This document shows, piece after piece, positions 7,807 to 16,890 of a stretch of DNA of 64,000 bases; within the stretch, counting starts at the first letter, position 1; each line of letters starts with the position of its first letter. A program made the translations under genes and the position numbers. The notes below the pieces were generated by a model. The model was not told the DNA's origin. It did not search any database and saw only the letters and a list, made by a program, of their open reading frames with translations. Source of the stretch: Chryseobacterium sp. (GTDB lineage Bacteria > Bacteroidota > Bacteroidia > Flavobacteriales > Weeksellaceae); NCBI RefSeq assembly GCF_008831505.1, contig NZ_CP044507.1, forward strand, positions 1,860,001 through 1,924,000, read 5' to 3'.

Positions 7807-9723
7807 TCACAATATCCGGTACAGTTCCACATCCATTTCCTTGCGGAGCTCGTTCAGTTTTACAATTTTCATATAATCTTCCGTATGGTCGCCTCCGTCA
7901 GACAATGAATCCTTGATTTCCCGTATCAGGTGTACCACATATTCCCTCTTATGCCTTATCATAACATCTTTTACCAGTTTGGGTACCACCTCTTCTTCCT
8001 GGCTGAAATAAATGTTGTGCTTACTCCAGTCGCTGTTCTCGTACGGTTCGAAAAGTGCATCGGCCACATGACCTGTAAGTTCCTCATCCATCAGACCAAA
8101 GAAAAATTTACCGGACCGCAGCTCATTTTGGGAGATACCCTCGGCAATCTCCTGTACAATTTTCCGGTTGATCTCCGACTGAATTTCATAGCCGTCCTCA
8201 GAAAGATGGTCCATCACCTCTTCAATGACGGTAATTTCGTACTTTTCACCGGCTTCCGTGCTTCGCTGCAGCACCTGATCGCCATATTTAAGCATAAGTT
8301 CAACCAGTTTTTCTTCCAAAATCAGCAGGGGATTGACATTGGCAGCCTGCTCCGGCACCAACTCCATTCTGGGTTCAGCTTTGGCAGGTTCAGCTTTGAA
8401 CTGCGGCTGACTTACCTGCTTCTGAAGACCCAGTTCATTGAACAGGCTTTGCTCACTCAAACCAAACTTAGCGGAAATTTCCTTCAGGTAAACTTCCTGC
8501 TTCAGTGCGTTGGTAACAAATGATACAGACTTTACAATATCACGAATCGCCTCGGCTTTCTTTATTGGATCCGTTCCAGCATCCTTGAGCAGTATATCCG
8601 ATTTGAAAGCAATGAAATCATTGGCTTCTTTCCGAATGAATTCCTCCACATATTCCTGAGGATGTTTACGGGCAAAACTGTCCGGATCATCCCCATCCGG
8701 AAACAGAAGAACGCGGATGTTCATTCCCTCGGCAAGCAGCAGGTCAATACTCCGGAAGCTGGCTTTTATGCCGGCTGCATCTCCGTCAAATAAAATCGTA
8801 ACGTTTTCGGTAAGCCTTTTTATCAGTTTGATCTGTGCGGTCGTTAGCGCAGTTCCCGAGCTTGATACCACGTTCTCAATCCCAGCCTGGTGCATGGCAA
8901 TTACGTCCATATAACCTTCCACAAGAAGACAGAGATTCTGCCTGGAAATAGCCTGCTTACTGTGATTGAGGCCGTAAAGCACTGCTGATTTATGATATAT
9001 CTCTGTTTCCGGCGAATTTAGGTACTTGGCGGTTTTTACATTGCTTTTCAGAAGTCTGGCGCCAAACCCCAGAACCCTGCCCGAAAAGCTGTGGATAGGA
9101 AAAATCACGCGTTCGCGGAAACGGTCTAGGCCGGCAGGAGAATTTTCGGGGAATATCGATAGGCCGGAACTTTCAAGTATTTTTTTTGAATATCCTTTCT
9201 GAAGTGCGTATTCGGTGAACGCGTTTTTTTGCGCGGGCGAATACCCCAGCTGGAATTTCTTTACAATAGATTCCCGAAGTTCACGTTCCCGGAAATAGCT
9301 CAAACCAACATTTCTGCCCTCCTCCGTATCATAAAGCTGTTCCTGAAAAAAAGAATTGGCTACCTCATGAATTTTATACAGAAGGTCCCTTTCGGTTTGC
9401 GCCGCTTTCTGTTCTTCGGTTTGTTCCTGTACAGTTTCCTCAATCTCAATTCCATACTTTTTGGCGGCGTGCCGCAGCGCTTCCGGATAAGTGAAATTCT
9501 CAATTTCCATCAGGAAGGAGATGGCGGTACCTCCTTTCCCGGAGGAGAAATCCTTCCAGATCTGTTTGCTGGGCGACACCACAAAACTGGGCGATTTTTC
9601 GTCGTGAAAGGGGCTCAGACCTTTGAAATTTGAACCGGCCCGTTTCAACTGCACATACTCACCAATAATTTCCTCCACCCGGATGGTGGAGAATATTTTA
9701 TCGATGGTTTGCTTGGAAATCAT
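7807..9723 (-). CDS. dnaG: DNA primase
   Basis: Synthesises RNA primers for replication. It has 638 residues from the ATG at 9721-9723 (MISKQTIDKIF). The N-terminal domain has the primase outline, but only the His of the four zinc ligands remains: the usual Cys positions read Ser in LSPFH and Asp/Ser in KDFSSGKGG. The catalytic TOPRIM domain is intact, with VEGYMDV near residue 255 and LFDGDAAG near 300. The C-terminal DnaB-interacting region follows from about residue 430. The cysteine loss looks like a lineage trait rather than decay. Confidence 0.96.
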   Translation of the reverse strand: MISKQTIDKIFSTIRVEEIIGEYVQLKRAGSNFKGLSPFHDEKSPSFVVSPSKQIWKDFSSGKGGTAISFLMEIENFTYPEALRHAAKKYGIEIEETVQEQTEEQKAAQTERDLLYKIHEVANSFFQEQLYDTEEGRNVGLSYFRERELRESIVKKFQLGYSPAQKNAFTEYALQKGYSKKILESSGLSIFPENSPAGLDRFRERVIFPIHSFSGRVLGFGARLLKSNVKTAKYLNSPETEIYHKSAVLYGLNHSKQAISRQNLCLLVEGYMDVIAMHQAGIENVVSSSGTALTTAQIKLIKRLTENVTILFDGDAAGIKASFRSIDLLLAEGMNIRVLLFPDGDDPDSFARKHPQEYVEEFIRKEANDFIAFKSDILLKDAGTDPIKKAEAIRDIVKSVSFVTNALKQEVYLKEISAKFGLSEQSLFNELGLQKQVSQPQFKAEPAKAEPRMELVPEQAANVNPLLILEEKLVELMLKYGDQVLQRSTEAGEKYEITVIEEVMDHLSEDGYEIQSEINRKIVQEIAEGISQNELRSGKFFFGLMDEELTGHVADALFEPYENSDWSKHNIYFSQEEEVVPKLVKDVMIRHKREYVVHLIREIKDSLSDGGDHTEDYMKIVKLNELRKEMDVELYRIL

Positions 9724-9814
9724 TCGGTAAAAATAGCAAATAACTTTGTAAAACGGGACTAAATCAATAAACCACATCCCTCAAAATCCTTACTTTTGAA
9801 CCTAAATATTTGGT

Positions 9815-10222
9815 ATGGAATGGACCGTGAATAATTTGGAGGAATGGCAGCAGGTCGCTGAAAAAGTTTCACAGTTGCTGGAGCACAATATCCTTCTGCT
9901 GAAAGGAAATTTGGGTGCCGGCAAAACTACTTTTACAAAATTTCTGCTTAAGACACTGGGTAGCACAGATGAAGTTTCATCGCCCACCTACGCAATCGTA
10001 AATGAGTATACTGCTCCTCAAGGCAGTATTTTCCACTTTGACCTTTACCGAATGAAATCGGTTGATGAAGTGTATGATATTGGTATGGATGAATATCTGG
10101 ACCGTGCCTGGCTCTGTATTGTGGAGTGGCCGGAAATTTATGCTTCGGAATTTAACGGTTTACCCTACCATGAGATGCTAATTGAAAATAGCGATACGGG
10201 CAGGAAGGTAATTTTTAAATAA
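9815..10222 (+). CDS. tsaE: tRNA threonylcarbamoyladenosine biosynthesis ATPase
   Basis: ATPase partner of TsaB-TsaD in t6A modification of ANN-decoding tRNAs. The 135-residue length is normal. The Walker A motif GNLGAGKTT lies near residue 31, SSPTYAIVNEY near 55, the Walker B-like HFDLYR near 75 and the conserved VEWPE near 107. A -7 box TACTTTTG at 9791-9798 lies 17 nt before the start. It is divergent from dnaG and followed by ald. Confidence 0.93.
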   Translation: MEWTVNNLEEWQQVAEKVSQLLEHNILLLKGNLGAGKTTFTKFLLKTLGSTDEVSSPTYAIVNEYTAPQGSIFHFDLYRMKSVDEVYDIGMDEYLDRAWLCIVEWPEIYASEFNGLPYHEMLIENSDTGRKVIFK

Positions 10223-10279
10223 GGCCTATCTTTGCAGTGGGATTATGTTGCAAAATAACCTTTAAACAAGCAAATTAGA

Positions 10280-11473
10280 ATGAGCAGCGGAAACATTTTT
10301 ACTCCCTTCAGGGAGGAGGAACTGATGCCTGTGGAGGAGAAACTGGAAGTAAAGAAAAGGGAGGCCAAATTCACAATAGGCGTACCCAGGGAGACTTCAC
10401 TTAATGAGCGGCGAACGACGCTTACGCCCGATGCGGTTCAGGTACTTGTAAATCACGGGCACGAGATCATCATTGAGTCCGACAGTGGAAAAGGCTCATT
10501 TTTTACTGATGCTCAGTATGCGGAAGCCGGTGCACGAATTACGCACAATGCCTCCGAAGCCTTCGGTCAGGACCTTGTACTGAAGATAAACCCGCCCGGA
10601 GAGGACGAGATTGATATGCTGAAGCCCAATGCACATCTGATTTCGGCTTTGCAGATCAATCTGCGTTCGCCGGAATACTTCCGCAAACTCGCCGAAAAGA
10701 AAATTAATGCCATTGCTTTTGAATTTATTTCAGATGAATATAAGCAGTTACCCTTAGTCCGGCTTATTGGTGAAATAGCCGGAACCGCCTCCATTCTTTA
10801 CAGTTCAGAACTCCTGGCACTGTCCAACGGAAATATGCTGGGAGGAATTACCGGCGTACGTCCCACCGAAGTGGTGGTCATTGGAGCCGGCATTGTAGGC
10901 GAATTCGCCGTCAAAGCCGCCCTGGGACTTGGTGCAAGTGTCAAGGTTTTCGATAATTCACTGTCCAAACTGCGCCGCCTTCATATGATGATTGATGGGC
11001 GTGTGCCCACTTCCATCATTGATCCGAAAGAACTTTCAAAAAGTGTCAGGCGTGCAGATGTTGTTATTGGCGCGCTGCCACGTACCTGCATGCAGCCGGT
11101 GGTCACTGAGGAAATGGTATTACAGATGAAGAAAGGCAGTGTGATTATAGACGTCACCGTGGATTACGGAAAGGTAGTGGAAACTACCGAGATCACTACC
11201 CTGGCGGATCCCTACCTTATAAAACACGGCGTGATTCACTGCGGACTGCCCAACCTTACATCCCGGATTCCGCGTACAACGAGTAAGGCCATCTCCAATT
11301 TTTTCCTGAGTTACCTGCTGAGCTATGATAAGGAAGGAGGAATTGAGAACATGTTCATCCATAAAAATGAAATGAAACAAAGTCTCTATATGTACCGCGG
11401 CCGGCATACTAAAAAGGTGATTTGCGACCTTTTCGGTCTTCCCTATCATGATATCAACTTATTAATGTTTTAA
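10280..11473 (+). CDS. ald: Alanine dehydrogenase
   Basis: NAD-dependent interconversion of L-alanine with pyruvate and ammonia. It has 397 residues, about 25 longer at the N-terminus than the Bacillus enzyme, as in other Flavobacteriia. Key features are GVPRETSLNERRTTLTPDAV near residue 35 and the Rossmann motif VVIGAGIVGEFAVKAALGLG near 195. A -7 box TATCTTTG at 10227-10234 lies 45 nt before the ATG, so it has its own promoter. The TTG-started small gene follows after 2 nt. A transhydrogenase-like role is less likely given the length. Confidence 0.9.
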   Translation: MSSGNIFTPFREEELMPVEEKLEVKKREAKFTIGVPRETSLNERRTTLTPDAVQVLVNHGHEIIIESDSGKGSFFTDAQYAEAGARITHNASEAFGQDLVLKINPPGEDEIDMLKPNAHLISALQINLRSPEYFRKLAEKKINAIAFEFISDEYKQLPLVRLIGEIAGTASILYSSELLALSNGNMLGGITGVRPTEVVVIGAGIVGEFAVKAALGLGASVKVFDNSLSKLRRLHMMIDGRVPTSIIDPKELSKSVRRADVVIGALPRTCMQPVVTEEMVLQMKKGSVIIDVTVDYGKVVETTEITTLADPYLIKHGVIHCGLPNLTSRIPRTTSKAISNFFLSYLLSYDKEGGIENMFIHKNEMKQSLYMYRGRHTKKVICDLFGLPYHDINLLMF

Positions 11474-11475
11474 AC

Positions 11476-11847
11476 TTGAGAAAACTTAAATTCTTCCTGA
11501 TTGGTCTGGTACCCGGACTTATTGTCGTATTTTTTATTTTGAACCAGAAAGGTGTGAGCTGTAGTGGCTACCTACCCAACAGCCGTGTGATTGCAGAAAC
11601 GCTTTCCAAAGATTTTTCATATACCGACACCTTCCGTCAGCAAATGGTCGCTCAGGGCATCACTGAACAGTTCCTCAAAGACAGCCTTATTACAGCCGGA
11701 CATATAGACTTCGACAGAAGCAAAGCACAGCAAAAACCTTGTCCACAATATCTGTTGGTGTATCCGGAAAAGAATCCCCGCTACGAAGTTCAGTTTGAAA
11801 AATGTAAGGATTCCGCAGTTTTTTCAGATCTTAAAAAGCTTAGATAG
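11476..11847 (+). CDS. Small membrane-anchored protein (DUF4258-like), TTG start
   Basis: A 123-residue protein with one N-terminal hydrophobic segment (residues 5-22), either a signal anchor or an uncleaved signal. The first codon must be TTG at 11476, since no ATG is available in the preceding 2-nt gap after ald. The remainder is soluble with three cysteines (positions near 29, 95 and 110). It resembles small DUF4258-type proteins of Flavobacteriia, but that assignment is weak. It is translationally coupled with ald and ends at a shared terminator. Confidence 0.6.
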   Translation: MRKLKFFLIGLVPGLIVVFFILNQKGVSCSGYLPNSRVIAETLSKDFSYTDTFRQQMVAQGITEQFLKDSLITAGHIDFDRSKAQQKPCPQYLLVYPEKNPRYEVQFEKCKDSAVFSDLKKLR

Positions 11848-11870
11848 AATCATTTTATCAACATCAAAAG

Positions 11871-11902
11871 AAAAGCAGACCGTAAACCGGTCTGCTTTTA
11901 TA
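11871..11902. terminator. Bidirectional terminator between ald unit and sdaA
   Basis: AAAAGCAGACCG and CGGTCTGCTTTT form a 12-bp perfect stem with a 5-nt loop. Poly-A on one side and poly-T on the other let it serve both convergent units. Confidence 0.9.
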
Positions 11903-11916
11903 TTGGATAGCTCTTA

Positions 11917-13335
11917 CTAACACTCTGCCACATTCACAGCAATTGCCAATCCGCCCTCGGACGTTTCCTTAAACCTGTCGTTCATGCTTTGAGCAGTTTC
12001 CCACATACTCTGAATTACCTCATCCAGGGTAACCCGGGCTTTGGAAGGATCCGACTCGATTGCAATATTTGCTGCTGTAATGGCCTTTATGGCGCCCATT
12101 GAATTTCTCTCTATACACGGAATCTGTACCAGGCCGGCAACAGGATCACAGGTTAAACCCAGATGATGTTCCATGGCAATCTCCGCAGCCATAAGCACCT
12201 GTTCCGGTGTACCTCCCATGATTTCAGTGAGGCCGGCCGCCGCCATCGCCGATGATACGCCTACCTCTGCCTGACAGCCTCCCATCGCGGCAGATATGGT
12301 AGCATTCTTTTTAAAGAGAGTTCCAATTTCACCCGCCACCAGGATAAACCTTATGATATCTTCTTCGGTATTATGCTTGGTGAAAGCCTGGGAATACATC
12401 AGAACAGCCGGAATAACGCCACTGGCGCCGTTGGTAGGTGCGGTAATGATACGTCCAAAGCCGGCATTTTCCTCATTTACAGCCAGAGCAAAACAGGAGA
12501 CCCATTTATTGATCGTCGTAAAGCTGCCGTCAGCACTTTTTACATAATCCAACCATTCCTCCTGACTGTTATACTGCAGACCGTCCAACAGCTTACGGTT
12601 AAGAGCCGCGGCACGTCGGGAAACCTTCAGACCGCCGGGAAGTACTCCTTCCCTGTTCACTCCCTTATAGATGCATTCGCATATCTGATCCCAGATATAC
12701 AGGGCATTATCCGCTGTTTCCTCACGGTTTCGCCACGATTCTTCATTTAATAGAACGAGGTCTGAAACCCGGCTAAGACCAAGTTTCTGAATATTTTTCA
12801 GGACATCCGCGCCGCTGTGGCATGGATACAGTGTCCGGATGCAGCTCTTTTCCATGGAGTTCTCATTGCGGGTCGCTATAAAACCTCCCCCAACAGAATA
12901 ATAGTCCTGTACGAGTTCGGATCCGTCGGCAAATACGGCCCGGAAAATCATTCCGTTGGGATGAAAATCAAGAGATTTTTTCATATTCAGGATCAGATGC
13001 CTGCCGTACACAAAAGGAACCGGTTTTTCACCACCCAGATGGAGCAGCTCTTCAGTACGGATCCTGTCGATCTTTTCGGTGATGGAAGTGGTGTCAATTT
13101 TCTGATAATCTTCACCGGAAAGGCCCAGCATGCCGGCGATGTCCGTACCATGGCCGATACCCGTCTTCGCCAGGGAGCCAAAGAACTCAACAAAAACCTC
13201 AACCACATCGGTCAGGCTGTAATCAATACGGATTTGTTTAAGGAAATTTTCAGCCGCGTTCCACGGTCCCATGGTGTGCGAGCTGGAGGGACCGATACCC
13301 ACTTTAATAATCTCAAAAACTGATATTGACTGCAT
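11917..13335 (-). CDS. sdaA: L-serine ammonia-lyase (single-chain, iron-sulfur)
   Basis: Deaminates L-serine to pyruvate and ammonia. It has 472 residues with beta and alpha domains fused. Motifs seen are GPSSSHTMGP near residue 14, APTNGASGVIPAV near 310 and the iron-sulfur cysteines in GGCQAEVGVS, LTCDPVAG and QIPCIER. The C-terminus ends in AVNVAEC, the Cys tail typical of the family. A -7 box TATATTTG (minus strand, 13354-13361) lies 18 nt upstream of the start. Confidence 0.94.
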   Translation of the reverse strand: MQSISVFEIIKVGIGPSSSHTMGPWNAAENFLKQIRIDYSLTDVVEVFVEFFGSLAKTGIGHGTDIAGMLGLSGEDYQKIDTTSITEKIDRIRTEELLHLGGEKPVPFVYGRHLILNMKKSLDFHPNGMIFRAVFADGSELVQDYYSVGGGFIATRNENSMEKSCIRTLYPCHSGADVLKNIQKLGLSRVSDLVLLNEESWRNREETADNALYIWDQICECIYKGVNREGVLPGGLKVSRRAAALNRKLLDGLQYNSQEEWLDYVKSADGSFTTINKWVSCFALAVNEENAGFGRIITAPTNGASGVIPAVLMYSQAFTKHNTEEDIIRFILVAGEIGTLFKKNATISAAMGGCQAEVGVSSAMAAAGLTEIMGGTPEQVLMAAEIAMEHHLGLTCDPVAGLVQIPCIERNSMGAIKAITAANIAIESDPSKARVTLDEVIQSMWETAQSMNDRFKETSEGGLAIAVNVAEC

Positions 13336-13483
13336 TCAGGTAATATTAATATGCAAATATACTTGTATTAAACCATACTATAGGATGGATTATGAAACAT
13401 ATAACCGAAATGATATAAATATACGAATCACGATCATCCTAATTTTACACTATACTGCAAACTAAAGCATAACACCTTTTTAA

Positions 13484-14176
13484 TCATTTGTGTTTTTGCT
13501 CATTTTCCTCCGAAAATGAGCTTTTTTCTGCAAAAATCTTAGCAAGTATCTGCGAAACTTCCTTATGTCTGGTAGCAGGAAACAAATGCGTCCCACCGCG
13601 AATGACGTAATCAGGCTTTGAATTTTTCAATGGGAAAACGATGTCCTTGTCTCCCAGAATCTGCACAACATCAGGGTTCTCAGGTGCCTGCCATTCCACA
13701 ATTTTTGCCACACACCATTTCAGATAGTAAGCGTCCCTTACTGTAAAATACTGAAGGATGCGGGGATTTTTTCTGTCGAACAGTTTCCGGAAATATGAAT
13801 ACAGTTTTATGGTTCCACCGTTGTAAAAACGCCTTGGTAAATTTTGCGGTATTCGGCTCAGTTTGCCAAAGCGGATCAGTCCGGATTTTTCGTCAGATGA
13901 TTTTATGCTTCCCAGTATCACCACCCGCTTTGCAGGTTTCAGCCTGTTTATCTCCTGAACAAGGATTCCCCCGAAACTGTAACCCAGCAGGTAGAACGGC
14001 TCCGACACGTCCACCCCGGCGGCCATCCTCTGTACATAACTTTCAAAAGACTCATCCTCCTCCGGTATCAGCCAGTCCAGAAAGACAATTTCCAGATGAT
14101 CCGGAAACCGAAGGAGCTGCAGTACTTTAAAATCTGCGCCCAGGCCGCTTACAATATATAGTTTGCTACGTTCCAT
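13484..14176 (-). CDS. Alpha/beta hydrolase
   Basis: A 230-residue single-domain serine hydrolase without a signal peptide. The nucleophile elbow is GYSFGG near residue 75, the acid is probably Asp in ILGDKDIVFP and the His is in RGGTHLF near 200. The substrate cannot be deduced. The last codons contain a perfect hairpin (GCTCATTTT/AAAATGAGC, 13498-13521) followed by poly-T on the opposite strand, so it would only terminate rightward transcripts. A terminator separates it from yceI upstream. Confidence 0.8.
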   Translation of the reverse strand: MERSKLYIVSGLGADFKVLQLLRFPDHLEIVFLDWLIPEEDESFESYVQRMAAGVDVSEPFYLLGYSFGGILVQEINRLKPAKRVVILGSIKSSDEKSGLIRFGKLSRIPQNLPRRFYNGGTIKLYSYFRKLFDRKNPRILQYFTVRDAYYLKWCVAKIVEWQAPENPDVVQILGDKDIVFPLKNSKPDYVIRGGTHLFPATRHKEVSQILAKIFAEKSSFSEENEQKHK

Positions 14177-14186
14177 CCTTAAATAA

Positions 14187-14210
14187 AAAAGGAGCAGAAA
14201 ATTCTGCTCC
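14187..14210 (-). terminator. Terminator after the YceI-family gene
   Basis: GGAGCAGAAAATTCTGCTCC is a perfect palindromic hairpin at 14191-14210; leftward transcripts continue into TTTTTTATTT. Confidence 0.85.
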
Positions 14211-14232
14211 GGTATCTTAGATTTATGACTTC

Positions 14233-14826
14233 TTAATTGGCCGTCAGCTTAATCTGAACATCAATCTGATCTTTAATAAGATAGTCGCGGATTGAAGATT
14301 TATAAAAAGCTTTATAATCCTGGCGGTTAAGTGAAAACTTAGCCGACTCAAACTCTACAAAACGGTCATTTGTACGGATCTTGGCCGGGAATGATATGGT
14401 TTTGCGTGTTCCCTTCAGCGTCAGATTGCCGTAAACCAAATAGTTATACTCGGTATTTTTGGAAGGAAGAATCTTTGTAATGATGAATTTAGCGGTTGGA
14501 TGTTTTTTTACATCAAAGAAATCGGAACTTTTCAGGTGATTGGTAAGCTTCTCCTGATCTTCACCCGTTAAGTCTGTATTTGCAAGACTTCTCATGTCCA
14601 GAACAAACTCACCGCCAGTAAGTAATTTGTCTTCAAAAATAAATTTTCCGCTTTTCAGTTTCACAAAACCTGAATGCGTGGTAGCCTCAGATTTAACCAC
14701 CTTGTAACCCCACCACCGGATATCGGAGGTCTGAACTTTGGAAATCTGTACACCTTTTGATTTTCTTTTTTGTGCCAGTACAAGAACGCTGAATAACATT
14801 AACGTCAGTAAAAATAATTTTCTCAT
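14233..14826 (-). CDS. YceI-family periplasmic lipocalin-like protein
   Basis: A 197-residue protein started at 14826, where a clear signal peptide begins (MRKLFLLTLMLFSVLVLAQ); 11 codons of in-frame extension precede it. The mature part has the YceI outline: VVKSEATTHSGFVKLKSG, the segment NTDLTGEDQEKLTNHLKS and a late GNLTLKGTRKTI strand. YceI folds bind isoprenoid-like lipids in the periplasm; the ligand here is unknown. A -7 box TATATTTG (minus, 14848-14855) lies 21 nt upstream. Confidence 0.85.
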   Translation of the reverse strand: MRKLFLLTLMLFSVLVLAQKRKSKGVQISKVQTSDIRWWGYKVVKSEATTHSGFVKLKSGKFIFEDKLLTGGEFVLDMRSLANTDLTGEDQEKLTNHLKSSDFFDVKKHPTAKFIITKILPSKNTEYNYLVYGNLTLKGTRKTISFPAKIRTNDRFVEFESAKFSLNRQDYKAFYKSSIRDYLIKDQIDVQIKLTAN

Positions 14827-14915
14827 TCTTTCTTTTTTATCAATAAACAAATATAACAATTCTGCTTTATAATCATAAGTTTTTTAAAATTTGCCGTGTC
14901 AGATAACTGTCCACA

Positions 14916-14949
14916 ATTAAAAAAACTTCAACCATTTGATTGAAGTTTA
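14916..14949 (-). terminator. Terminator after glk
   Basis: AAACTTCAA (14923-14931) pairs with TTGAAGTTT (14940-14948); leftward RNA ends in a run of T. Confidence 0.85.
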
Positions 14950-14974
14950 TTCATTATGTTAAATAATGATTAGT

Positions 14975-16027
14975 TTATTCTTTGGAAAAAGCAGCATAAT
15001 AGGCACCGCCGGTAAGCACCATTTTTTCACTTAGGATCATATAGATCGGTATGTCTTTCAGCACCCGCTCCATCTTGTCGCTGATCATAAATTTCTGGTA
15101 AAGGCGGTCTTTGTCAATATAATCCTTAAACAGCAATGGAAGTTCGCCTCCAATCAGCAGGCCACCGGTAGCTTTAAGTTTAAGCACGAGACTGTTGGCC
15201 TCGCGGGCGAGGAATTCCAGGTAGGTATTCAGTGCAATTCTTGAAATCTGCTCATTATCTTCCACGGCCGATTCATAAAGTACCGTTGCAAAATCCCTGT
15301 CACTTCGTAGCCGCTCCAGTAGTTTTTCAGATTGAGGATGTCTTTTTTCATCCCGTAAAAATCGGTAGATATTGAAGAGTCCGTTTTTGCTGAGGACATT
15401 CTCCCAGCTGACTATTCCGTAAATCTTGTTCAGGAACTGATAAAATTCGACCTCAACATTGGTTCTTGGCGAAAATTCTGAATGACCACCCTCTGTTGCA
15501 AAAGGCCTCAAACATTCACCGTCATAAAAGAGTCCCGCCTCACCGAGACCGCTTCCCGGTGCCAGGATGGCCACATTTCCGGTGGTGAGTACGTCTGATT
15601 TAAAGATTTTCATCAGGCATGAAGGCGAAAGATCAGCCAACCCATATGCGGTGGCCTCCAGGTCATTTATAAGGAAAACATCACGTATTCCTGTCCTTTC
15701 CCGGATTTCGTCGTGATCAAGAATCCACGGGAGCCTGGCAGATATACCCTGATTATTAATTACAGGTCCCGGCACTCCCACAGCCAGCCGCTCAATATCT
15801 GAAAGTTCATTTTCCTGCAGAAAGCGATTAACGATTTCTGAAAATGAATTAAATTCTATTGTTGCATAGGTGTTTTCAGCCGTCAGAACAGCTTTCTCAC
15901 CCTCGGTGCGGTACAGCGCAACCACGGTTTCTTTTTCACGCACATCGGCGGAGAGGATACTGATTCCCTGATTATTGCTGCTCTTCATACCCGGCAGGTA
16001 TAAAGGAAAATTTGCGCTTGCGACCAT
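14975..16027 (-). CDS. glk: Glucokinase (Glk family)
   Basis: Phosphorylates glucose with ATP. The 350-residue protein belongs to the bacterial Glk (PF02685) type rather than ROK: INDLEATAYGL near residue 117, the ATP-binding APGSGLGEA near 155 and the substrate loop TEGGHSEFSPR near 180 are visible. The start at 16027 keeps an FPLYLPG segment that I recall in relatives; MKSS at 15988 is an alternative. A -7 box TATCTTTG (minus, 16043-16050) lies 15 nt upstream, implying a very short leader. Confidence 0.88.
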   Translation of the reverse strand: MVASANFPLYLPGMKSSNNQGISILSADVREKETVVALYRTEGEKAVLTAENTYATIEFNSFSEIVNRFLQENELSDIERLAVGVPGPVINNQGISARLPWILDHDEIRERTGIRDVFLINDLEATAYGLADLSPSCLMKIFKSDVLTTGNVAILAPGSGLGEAGLFYDGECLRPFATEGGHSEFSPRTNVEVEFYQFLNKIYGIVSWENVLSKNGLFNIYRFLRDEKRHPQSEKLLERLRSDRDFATVLYESAVEDNEQISRIALNTYLEFLAREANSLVLKLKATGGLLIGGELPLLFKDYIDKDRLYQKFMISDKMERVLKDIPIYMILSEKMVLTGGAYYAAFSKE

Positions 16028-16070
16028 AAGTTTGCAATTTGATCAAAGATAAAAATGTTTTAAAGAAATA

Positions 16071-16101
16071 AAAAACCTTTTCAACATAAATTGAAAAGGC
16101 T
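16071..16101 (-). terminator. Terminator after the outer membrane protein gene
   Basis: GCCTTTTCAA and TTGAAAAGGT (minus strand) form a stem followed by TTTTT. Confidence 0.85.
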
Positions 16102-16122
16102 TGATTATTAGGCAACTGCCAA

Positions 16123-16710
16123 TTACTGTCCTAACGGAATGTTGTAAGAAACTCCCAGACCTAAAGAACCTGCACTGAAGTCCTGGCCTGCAAGATTTCC
16201 TGTGTTCCCGGTGAAAACTTTCTGATACTGTAGGGAGAAGTTCCAGTCGTTATTATGATAACCAATCTCAGGCTTGATATAGAACCCGCCATCCGGACGC
16301 TGGGTATTGGTGATATCATTGGATGCTACCTCATTATCGCCTACGATGAAACCGTAACCAAGGTCAGTACCAAAATAGAAACCGGTATCTTTAGGATAAA
16401 TTCTGATAAGACCTGCTACAGGCACTACACCGAAATCGTTGTTGGAATATCCGGCATTTTCACGACCGAAATAATGTGTGTAACCTGTGGCAACACCTAA
16501 TCCAAAGCCAGGAGTTACAAGGTTTTGGTAAGCCACATCCAGACCTAAAGCTGCGGAAGCATTTTCCTGGGGAACTGCAATACCAACATTGGCTCCAATC
16601 TTAATCATATTCTTCATTCCCGGATTGTCATATTTCTCTGTCTCCTGAGCAAATGTAAGTCCTGAGGCCATAATACCTAATCCCAATAGGGCTTTCGTGA
16701 TCGTCTTCAT
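16123..16710 (-). CDS. Small outer membrane beta-barrel protein
   Basis: A 195-residue protein with a cleavable signal (MKTITKALLGLGIMASGLTFAQ) and eight or so amphipathic strands rich in Gly, Tyr and Asn, as in OmpA/OmpW-like small barrels. Segments such as GFGLGVATGYTHYFGR and GFYFGTDLGYGFIVG are typical strands. No enzyme motif is present. It is monocistronic, with a 180-bp intergenic stretch upstream and a good terminator. The role, structural or small-solute, cannot be told from sequence. Confidence 0.75.
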   Translation of the reverse strand: MKTITKALLGLGIMASGLTFAQETEKYDNPGMKNMIKIGANVGIAVPQENASAALGLDVAYQNLVTPGFGLGVATGYTHYFGRENAGYSNNDFGVVPVAGLIRIYPKDTGFYFGTDLGYGFIVGDNEVASNDITNTQRPDGGFYIKPEIGYHNNDWNFSLQYQKVFTGNTGNLAGQDFSAGSLGLGVSYNIPLGQ

Positions 16711-16890
16711 AATTCTAAATTTTAATGTTGTTGACTTATTAATGTTGTCCGGTATCTTGTAAAAAGCATGCCAAAGTGCCGAATGATACGCTGCCAGCCA
16801 TAATAATAGGAGTTCATCAATTTGAAAATCAATTCATTAAATCTTTAAAACATTTAAACAGTTATTTAAATGTATATGTATCTGAAGGTT

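Noticed and set aside
13498..13521. Perfect hairpin with poly-T on the plus strand at the end of the alpha/beta hydrolase gene
   Set aside because: It would terminate only rightward RNA and no rightward gene precedes it; the hairpin lies inside coding sequence and is probably incidental.
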